From positions 1 through 13,021 of the forward strand of contig JAISES010000374.1 in NCBI GenBank assembly GCA_031263965.1: DNA of 13,021 bases, written 5' to 3'. Each line of letters starts with the position of its first letter. Within the stretch, counting starts at the first letter, position 1. The notes under the pieces were generated by a model. That model made no database searches and was not told the DNA's origin. It worked only from the letters and a program-made list of their open reading frames with translations. Shown piece by piece: positions 7,610 to 13,021 of the stretch. The stretch is from Prevotella sp. Its GTDB lineage: Bacteria > Bacteroidota > Bacteroidia > Bacteroidales > Dysgonomonadaceae. The position numbers were made by a program, and so were the translations under genes.

Positions 7610-7620
7610 TAAAGCGTACA

Positions 7621-7650
7621 CAAAGTTATAAACTTTTTTCTTAAAACAAA
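7621..7650 (-). promoter_or_regulatory. Promoter of the ilv operon
   Basis: On the minus strand a TTTG (7650-7647) is followed after 18 bases by TAACTTTG (7628-7621), matching the Bacteroidetes -33/-7 pattern TTTG...TAnnTTTG. A run of eight A (7668-7661) just upstream could serve as an UP-like element. Transcription would start near 7614, giving a leader of about 180 bases before ilvD. No comparable promoter was seen between the operon genes. Confidence 0.65.
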
Positions 7651-7704
7651 TTTTATCTGATTTTTTTTAAGTTGTTCAGGAAACTAGTCTGATTTAAATT
7701 ATTC

Positions 7705-7735
7705 TTTCAAAAGTGGATATCTTATATTATTTTTG
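7705..7735 (+). promoter_or_regulatory. Promoter of mfd
   Basis: TATTTTTG (7728-7735) matches TAnnTTTG, with TTTC (7705-7708) 19 bases upstream as a near match to the -33 TTTG. It fires away from the ilv promoter, whose -33 element lies 55 bases from this one. A reading of mfd from the TTG at 7733 would begin inside this box, which argues for the later start at 7757. Confidence 0.5.
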
Positions 7736-7756
7736 CATCTCAAACAAAAATGTACC

Positions 7757-10700
7757 ACATTGAAATTATCAGCATTACAGGAAATTTTCGAGACTCATAA
7801 GAATGTTCCGGCAATCACAAAACTGGTATCCGATCATAAAAACCTTTATATAAAAGGCTTGCATGGATCTTCTGCGACGATGCTGTCTGCTTCGTTGTTC
7901 CATAAAACAGGGAATAGTTTTTTATATGTACTGAACGATTCGGAAAGCGCCGGTTATTTTTACCATGATTTGATCCAGATATTGGGAACAGATAATGTCT
8001 ACTTTTTTCCATCGGCATACAAACGAGCTATAAAGTACGGGCAAATAGATGCTGCATACGAGATTCTTCGTACGGAAGTTCTGGGCAAATTGCAAGCCGG
8101 CGAAGAACATGTTATCATCGTATCTTATCCGGAGGCTTTGGCCGAAAAAGTGGTAGCCAAAGACATTCTGGAGAAAAATACAATTCAAATTTCCGTAAAT
8201 GAAGAAATAGACAGAAACTTTGTGTCGGAAATGTTAGATAGTTTTGGCTTCGAATATGTGGACTATGTATATGAACCCGGGCAATATGCCATACGGGGCA
8301 GTATTCTCGATGTTTTTTCTTTTTCCTATGAATTTCCGTACCGTATCGACTTTTTCGGTGACGAAGTAAGCACTATCAGGACATTCGATATAGAAACCCA
8401 GTTGTCGAAAGAGAAACTGGAAAGGATACAGGTTATCCCTGATATGCAAAAGTCGGATTTGGAGCGGGAATCGCTGCTTAATCTGATGCCAAAGAGTACA
8501 ATTATCGGATTTAAAGACTATGGATGGGCAAAAGACAAGGTTGAAGTCGTATTCAATGATTCTACCATACTCGACAATCCTGAATATGAAAAAGACATAC
8601 AAAAGAAACTTATCACCGCAAATGAATATTCTTCTGTAATAGAGAGATTTAAACATATACATTTTGGAAATAAGCCTCATATTACAGTTGATGCGACAAT
8701 AGAATTCAATACTTATCCGCAACCCTCTTTCCATAAGAACTTTGACCTGATTGGCGAGACACTTCATAAATATATAGAACAAGGTTATAAAATATATATT
8801 CTCAGCGATAGCGAAAAGCAGCAAAAACGTTTACAAACAATATTTGAAGACAGGAACGACAATATTGATTTTATACCTGTAGACAGGACTTTATCCGAAG
8901 GATTCATTGACGAAACGCTCAAAGTTTGTTGCTTTACCGATCACCAGCTATTCGATCGTTTTCATAAGTATAATCTGAAGTCGGACAGGGTACGGTCGGG
9001 TAAATTCGCCTTATCGTTGAAGGAGCTGCAACAGTTCCAGATTGGAGACTACATCGTGCATGTCGATCATGGGGTGGGGCAGTTTGGAGGTCTTGTACGA
9101 TCGGACATGAACGGGAAAATGCAAGAGCTGATAAAACTTATATACTTGAATAACGATTCTATTTTCGTATCGCTGCATGCCCTGCATAAGATATCGAAAT
9201 ACAGGGGAAAAGAAGGAGAGCCGCCACGTATAAATAAATTAGGAACCGGAGCGTGGAACAAGATAAAGGAAAAAGCGAAAAGCAAGGTTAAGGATATAGC
9301 CAGGGATCTTATTAAACTGTATGCCAAGCGGCGGGAGGAAGAAGGTTTTAAGTATTCGCCCGACTCTTTTCTGCAACATGAGTTGGAAGCATCCTTCATT
9401 TACGAAGACACACCTGATCAGACAAAGGCTACAGTTGATGTTAAGCAAGATATGGAGAGCGGCAAACCAATGGATCGTCTTATTTGCGGCGACGTTGGCT
9501 TCGGTAAGACGGAAGTTGCCATCAGAGCCGCCTTTAAAGCGGTGGCAGATAATAAGCAGGTTGCCGTGTTGGTGCCGACTACGGTACTTGCATACCAGCA
9601 TTATCAGACTTTTAAGGAACGATTGAAAGATTTTCCATGCCGGGTAGAATATATAAGCAGGGCCCGCACGGCAAGTCAAATAAGTGAGACACTCAAAGAT
9701 TTGAAAGATGGAAGAGTAGATATTCTGATCGGCACACACCGCATAGTAAGTAAGGATGTGCAATTTAAGGACTTAGGTCTATTGATAATAGATGAAGAAC
9801 AGAAGTTTGGCGTTGCTGTAAAGGACAAATTAAAGCAATTGAAATCCAATGTGGATACATTAACAATGACTGCAACACCAATTCCCCGTACACTTCAGTT
9901 TTCCCTGATGGGCGCCCGGGACTTGTCGGCGATAACCACTCCACCGCCCAATCGTTATCCGATACAAACAGAGGTACATACATTCGATCCTCAAATAATA
10001 CGGGAGGCTATTGAATTTGAAATGAGCCGGAATGGTCAAGTCTTTTTTATTAATAACAGAATAAAAAACATTTACGAACTGGAGGATATTATTCGCCGCG
10101 AAGTACCGGATGCGCGTATTGCCGTAGGCCACGGACAAATGGATCCCGCCAAACTGGAATCTGTTATTATTGACTTTGTAAACTACGAATATGATGTGCT
10201 TATTGCAACCACAATTGTAGAGTCGGGAATAGACATTCCGAATGCAAATACGATCATTATAAATAATGCTCAAAACTTCGGGCTGAGCGACTTACATCAA
10301 TTGCGGGGCAGGGTAGGGCGCAGCAACAAAAAAGCATTTGCCTATCTGTTGGCGCCGCCTCTGCACACTCTTAGCCCTGAAGCAAGGCGCCGCTTACAAG
10401 CTATTGAGAATTTCTCTGAATTGGGGCATGGCTTTCACATTGCGATGCAGGATTTGGATATTCGTGGCGCCGGAAACATGTTGGGTGCGGAGCAAAGCGG
10501 ATTTATCGCAGATCTGGGCTATGAAGTATATCAGAAAATATTGACCGAAGCTGTATCTGAACTGAAAAATGAAGAGTTTGCCGATCTTTATCACGGAACA
10601 GAAGGTGACGAAAAAATAGAAGGAGATAACTTTGTAGATGATGTGCAGATAGAAAGCGATCTGGAGCTCTTGTTTCCTGCGACATATATACCCAACGATT

Positions 10701-11086
10701 CGGAAAGAATTACTCTATATCGCGAACTGGATAATATGGAGAGGGAAACCGACATTAACAATTTCAGAATAAGACTTGAAGACCGTTTCGGTCAAATCCC
10801 GACAGAAGGGCAAGAGCTGATTATGGTAGTCCGCCTTCGTATATTAGCTAAAGCACTTGGAATAGAGAAGGTTGTGCTAAAAGGTGGACGTATGAGCCTG
10901 TTTCTTATATCCAATCCGGAATCGCCTTATTATCAATCTAAAGCATTTGACAAATTATTGAACTACATTCAGAAATACCCTCGCAGCTGCGAATTGAAAG
11001 AGCGAAACGGGAAGCGTTCGGTTTCTATACAGTACATTCCGAATGTAGAAACAGCATGCATGGCTCTTATGGAAATAATAGGCTGA
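7757..11086 (+). CDS. mfd: Transcription-repair coupling factor
   Basis: DNA translocase that pushes stalled RNA polymerase off damaged templates and recruits UvrA for nucleotide excision repair. The 1109-residue protein (numbering from 7757) has the UvrB-like N-terminal module (about 1-330, with PGQYAIRGSILDVFSF at 174-189), the RNA polymerase-interacting CarD-like domain beginning IGDYIVHVDHGVGQFGGL (about 429-490), and RecG-like helicase domains: Walker A GDVGFGKT (578-585), DEEQ box (679-682), TATPIPRTL, and QLRGRVGRS in motif VI (848-856). These are followed by the TRG region with QDLDIRGAGNMLG and the C-terminal D7 domain. The start is a TTG giving MKLSALQEIF, matching the family N-terminus; an earlier in-frame TTG at 7733 lies in the promoter. 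No in-frame ATG exists near the beginning. Apparently complete. Confidence 0.95.
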   Translation, partial: TLKLSALQEIFETHKNVPAITKLVSDHKNLYIKGLHGSSATMLSASLFHKTGNSFLYVLNDSESAGYFYHDLIQILGTDNVYFFPSAYKRAIKYGQIDAAYEILRTEVLGKLQAGEEHVIIVSYPEALAEKVVAKDILEKNTIQISVNEEIDRNFVSEMLDSFGFEYVDYVYEPGQYAIRGSILDVFSFSYEFPYRIDFFGDEVSTIRTFDIETQLSKEKLERIQVIPDMQKSDLERESLLNLMPKSTIIGFKDYGWAKDKVEVVFNDSTILDNPEYEKDIQKKLITANEYSSVIERFKHIHFGNKPHITVDATIEFNTYPQPSFHKNFDLIGETLHKYIEQGYKIYILSDSEKQQKRLQTIFEDRNDNIDFIPVDRTLSEGFIDETLKVCCFTDHQLFDRFHKYNLKSDRVRSGKFALSLKELQQFQIGDYIVHVDHGVGQFGGLVRSDMNGKMQELIKLIYLNNDSIFVSLHALHKISKYRGKEGEPPRINKLGTGAWNKIKEKAKSKVKDIARDLIKLYAKRREEEGFKYSPDSFLQHELEASFIYEDTPDQTKATVDVKQDMESGKPMDRLICGDVGFGKTEVAIRAAFKAVADNKQVAVLVPTTVLAYQHYQTFKERLKDFPCRVEYISRARTASQISETLKDLKDGRVDILIGTHRIVSKDVQFKDLGLLIIDEEQKFGVAVKDKLKQLKSNVDTLTMTATPIPRTLQFSLMGARDLSAITTPPPNRYPIQTEVHTFDPQIIREAIEFEMSRNGQVFFINNRIKNIYELEDIIRREVPDARIAVGHGQMDPAKLESVIIDFVNYEYDVLIATTIVESGIDIPNANTIIINNAQNFGLSDLHQLRGRVGRSNKKAFAYLLAPPLHTLSPEARRRLQAIENFSELGHGFHIAMQDLDIRGAGNMLGAEQSGFIADLGYEVYQKILTEAVSELKNEEFADLYHGTEGDEKIEGDNFVDDVQIESDLELLFPATYIPNDSERITLYRELDNMERETDINNFRIRLEDRFGQIPTEGQELIMVVRLRILAKALGIEKVVLKGGRMSLFLISNPESPYYQSKAFDKLLNYIQKYPRSCELKERNGKRSVSIQYIPNVETACMALMEIIG

Positions 11087-11106
11087 TTTCAGCGGATAAT
11101 AAGATA

Positions 11107-11183
11107 AGAAACTGTTTAAATTTTAGCGAAAAAGATTATTATAGGATTAGAAAAAGATTTGCTATAAAATTTAAACAATTTCT
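11107..11183. repeat. Long imperfect inverted repeat between mfd and mlaE
   Basis: Arms AGAAACTGTTTAAATTTT (11107-11124) and AAAATTTAAACAATTTCT (11166-11183) pair over 18 positions with one mismatch, around a 41-base spacer. The spacer itself holds two direct copies of AAAAAGATT (11129-11137 and 11151-11159). It starts 21 bases after the mfd stop codon, and a T-rich stretch lies further on (11198-11210). It could work as an AT-rich terminator for mfd, or be a miniature mobile element or dispersed repeat. No flanking target duplication was recognised. Confidence 0.6.
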
Positions 11184-11254
11184 AAATTATACTAATATTT
11201 TTTTCTTTTTAGTCTTTCCTTAATGACCCAATAAGTCATTTCTCTAAAAAAATG

Positions 11255-11262
11255 TATCTTTG
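11255..11262 (+). promoter_or_regulatory. Putative -7 box (TATCTTTG) for mlaEF
   Basis: TATCTTTG is an exact TAnnTTTG match 26 bases before the mlaE ATG. No clear TTTG lies at the -33 distance; instead a 6-bp inverted repeat (AATGAC 11222-11227, GTCATT 11235-11240) covers that region. It supports mlaEF as a unit separate from mfd. Confidence 0.5.
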
Positions 11263-11288
11263 CCTAAATTTGACAAAAGAACCAAACT

Positions 11289-12035
11289 ATGTTATTGTCT
11301 CTTTTTGAAAAGATAGGCCAATATACCCTTCTCCTGCAAAAGGTATTCGCTAAACCTCAACGATGGAGAGTATTTTTTCGTCAGTTTTTTGATGAAATAA
11401 GTAAACTTGGAGTAAATTCCATATGGATTGTTGTTATTATTTCGTTCTTTATCGGAGCGGTTATCGTAGTGCAGATAAAGTTGAATATCGATTCTCCGTT
11501 TATGCCCAGTTATACAGTAGGATACGTTTCGCGCGAAATTCTGATTTTAGAATTTTCATCCACTATTATGTGCCTAATTCTGGCTGGTAAAGTAGGCTCG
11601 AATATAGCATCGGAAATAGGAACCATGCAGGTAACGGAACAAATCGATGCCTTAGAAATCATGGGCATCAACTCGGCGAATTATATCATCTTGCCTAAAA
11701 TAGCTGCTTTAATGGCATTTATTCCGGTATTGGTTGTCTTCAGTATGTTTTTCGGAGTAATAGGAGGGTATGCCGTCTGTATAATGGGAGAAGTAATGCC
11801 TGCCGATACCTTCCAGTACGGACTTCAATTTTTTTTTAAAGAATTCTATGTCTGGTATGCCATAGTCAAAACAATCGTTTTTGCGTTCATTATAGCCTCT
11901 GTTGCTTCTTATTATGGTTATTTTGCCCGCGGAGGCTCTTTGGATGTCGGCAAAGCCAGTACCGACTCGGTAGTAATGAGCAGTATCCTCATTCTTGTAG
12001 CAGACTTATTGCTCACCCAATTGATGATGTCATGA
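11289..12035 (+). CDS. mlaE: MlaE-family ABC transporter permease
   Basis: Inner-membrane permease of the MlaE/MCE-linked ABC family, which moves phospholipids between the inner and outer membranes in diderm bacteria to maintain outer-membrane asymmetry. The 248-residue protein shows about five to six hydrophobic segments (near residues 47-68, 85-105, 140-168, 183-215, 226-246) and the family signature AGKVGSNIASEIGTMQVTEQIDALEIMGI (about 103-131), which contacts the ATPase. It has an N-terminal amphipathic segment before the first span, as in other MlaE proteins. Its stop codon overlaps the mlaF start by four bases (ATGA), so the two are translated together. Substrate and transport direction are not shown by the sequence. 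Confidence 0.9.
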   Translation: MLLSLFEKIGQYTLLLQKVFAKPQRWRVFFRQFFDEISKLGVNSIWIVVIISFFIGAVIVVQIKLNIDSPFMPSYTVGYVSREILILEFSSTIMCLILAGKVGSNIASEIGTMQVTEQIDALEIMGINSANYIILPKIAALMAFIPVLVVFSMFFGVIGGYAVCIMGEVMPADTFQYGLQFFFKEFYVWYAIVKTIVFAFIIASVASYYGYFARGGSLDVGKASTDSVVMSSILILVADLLLTQLMMS

Positions 12036-12799
12036 TAGAAGTTAAGAACTTATATAAGTCTTTTGATGAAAGGGAAGTCCTGAAAGATATAAACATAGTC
12101 TTTGAAGAAGGCGAAACGAATCTTATCATAGGACGAAGCGGGTCAGGCAAGACTGTATTGTTGAAGAATTTAGTAGGTTTGATGCGCCCTACAAGCGGGC
12201 AAATACTTTATGACGGGCGTGATCTCACTAAGATGAGAGCCGCCGAAGTAAAGGAGCTCCGGCAGGAGATGGGAATGATATTTCAAGGTTCGGCATTGTT
12301 CGATTCAATGACTGTATTTGAGAACGTTAACTTTCCGCTTATGATGTTCTCAAAAATGTCGAAAGCGGAGCGGACGAGGCGTACCCGGTTTTGCCTTGAA
12401 AGGGTAAATCTGGGTGATTCGGGGCATCTTTACCCGTCCGAAATAAGTGGAGGAATGATGAAACGGTCAGCCATAGCACGGGCTATAGCGCTGAATCCCA
12501 AATATTTGTTTTGCGATGAACCAAATTCAGGACTCGATCCCCAGACATCACTGGTTATTGATGAACTTATCTCGGATATAACAAAAGAATATAGTATCAC
12601 GACGGTTATCAACACCCATGATATGAATTCGGTAATGGGAATCGGAGAGCGTATAAATTTCATAAAAGAAGGCGAATTGCGATGGCAGGGAACTAGCAAG
12701 GATGTAATGTCGTCTGACAATGAAGATTTTAACGACTTTGTGTTTGCTTCCGATTTATTCAAGAAAGTTAAAGCAGCAGAAGAAGAAAAAGATTTGTAA
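12032..12799 (+). CDS. mlaF: MlaF-family ABC transporter ATPase
   Basis: ATP-binding subunit that powers the MlaE permease. The 255-residue protein has all ABC motifs: Walker A GRSGSGKT (34-41), Q-loop Gln85 in MIFQGSALFDSMTVFENV, signature EISGGMMKRSAIARA (137-151; MlaF-type SGGM instead of SGGQ), Walker B YLFCDE (158-163) with catalytic Glu163, D-loop SGLDP, and switch His196 in INTHDM. The C-terminus is short and charged. It overlaps mlaE by four bases. No gene for an MCE-domain (MlaD-like) partner follows: the next gene is on the other strand, so the substrate-binding parts must be encoded elsewhere. Confidence 0.92.
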   Translation: MIEVKNLYKSFDEREVLKDINIVFEEGETNLIIGRSGSGKTVLLKNLVGLMRPTSGQILYDGRDLTKMRAAEVKELRQEMGMIFQGSALFDSMTVFENVNFPLMMFSKMSKAERTRRTRFCLERVNLGDSGHLYPSEISGGMMKRSAIARAIALNPKYLFCDEPNSGLDPQTSLVIDELISDITKEYSITTVINTHDMNSVMGIGERINFIKEGELRWQGTSKDVMSSDNEDFNDFVFASDLFKKVKAAEEEKDL

Positions 12800-12813
12800 A
12801 GAGGGTGTGTCAA

Positions 12814-12847
12814 GGCACGGACAAATGTCCGCGCCAAGCGGGGGGGG
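12814..12847. repeat. GC-rich palindrome followed by a G8 run
   Basis: GGC-A-CGGACA (12814-12823) and TGTCCG-C-GCC (12826-12835) form a hairpin with one internal mismatch, CGGAC/GTCCG closing a four-base loop. Four bases later comes a run of eight G (12840-12847). It lies between the convergent mlaF and SnoaL-like genes. Neither strand has a T tract after the stem, so it is not a classical intrinsic terminator; an extragenic palindromic repeat is more likely. Confidence 0.5.
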
Positions 12848-12884
12848 TATTTATATCCCTACCTGTCAGAATTTTTCTTCTTAT

Positions 12885-13021
12885 TTATTCAGCGTTGCTG
12901 AGAGTAATTTCTAAACGAGTAATCTTGTTATCCTTTATTTCCATATGATAATCCAAGGCGACCGGGCTTCCGTCAAAATCTCCTGAAACAACAGCAGTAA
13001 GAACAGCCGTTGAACCGGTTT
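12885..13021 (-). CDS. SnoaL/NTF2-like small protein, C-terminal end (cut by window edge)
   Basis: A minus-strand frame enters from the right edge and ends with TAA at 12887-12885 (44 residues visible). It reads VSGDFDGSPVALDYHMEIKD followed by NKITRLEIT. The pattern GDFdGSPv.l.Yhfei.d.kI.rLei is the last two to three beta strands of the NTF2/SnoaL-like cone fold. Most of the gene, including any active-site pocket, is outside the window, so no function can be given. Confidence 0.6.
   Translation of the reverse strand, partial: TGSTAVLTAVVSGDFDGSPVALDYHMEIKDNKITRLEITLSNAE

Noticed and set aside
8234..8824. 196-codon minus-strand frame inside mfd, and other long antisense frames.
   Set aside because: They lie fully inside a well-recognised gene, show no family features and have Cys/Phe/Ile-rich compositions typical of antisense shadows.
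1..13021. CRISPR array, tRNA/rRNA genes, transposase or phage genes.
   Set aside because: No regularly spaced repeats, no cloverleaf or rRNA sequence and no transposase or phage protein motifs were seen; apart from the repeats listed, the window is core chromosomal sequence.

Overview
The window looks like chromosomal core sequence from a member of the Bacteroidales. The IlvC, IlvB, IlvN, IlvD and Mfd proteins have the Bacteroidales form. The DNA is AT-rich. Most transcription units start at a TAnnTTTG box (the Bacteroidetes -7 element), and Shine-Dalgarno sites are largely absent. The genus cannot be fixed from this stretch; a Dysgonomonas/Porphyromonas-like relative is plausible.

Layout. 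Left edge (1-292, minus): the N-terminal part of a glycosyltransferase with its own -7 box. Positions 423-7628 (minus): one branched-chain amino acid operon read leftward, in the order promoter, leader peptide, attenuator, ilvD, ilvB, lipoprotein gene, ilvN, acyl-ACP thioesterase, ilvC, terminator. Positions 7728-11086 (plus): mfd, transcribed divergently from the ilv promoter. Positions 11107-11262: a long imperfect inverted repeat, then a promoter. Positions 11289-12799 (plus): mlaE and mlaF, overlapping by 4 bases. Right edge (12885-13021, minus): the C-terminal end of a small SnoaL/NTF2-like protein, separated from mlaF by a palindrome and a run of eight G.

How the genes work together. 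IlvB and IlvN form acetohydroxyacid synthase, IlvC is the reductoisomerase and IlvD the dehydratase, so the operon carries the common steps from pyruvate (or 2-oxobutyrate) to the oxo-acid precursors of valine, isoleucine and leucine. The acyl-ACP thioesterase in the same transcript may tie this pathway to release of (branched) fatty acids. A lipoprotein gene is wedged between ilvB and ilvN and starts inside the ilvB stop codon.

The most interesting element is the 5' leader of the operon. It holds a 21- or 25-codon reading frame with the stretch HVLLLNIILLV. Its UGA stop codon is the first part of a 9-nt segment (TGAGAAAGG) that pairs perfectly with the 5' arm of a terminator hairpin just before ilvD. 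This is a complete ribosome-mediated transcription attenuator for Leu/Ile/Val. A long reading of ilvD would start inside the terminator loop, so the ilvD start is placed at 7431. A second notable point is a palindromic repeat (arms ATTGCGGA/TCCGCAAT) that appears to have been inserted in frame into the start of ilvB, adding extra N-terminal residues.
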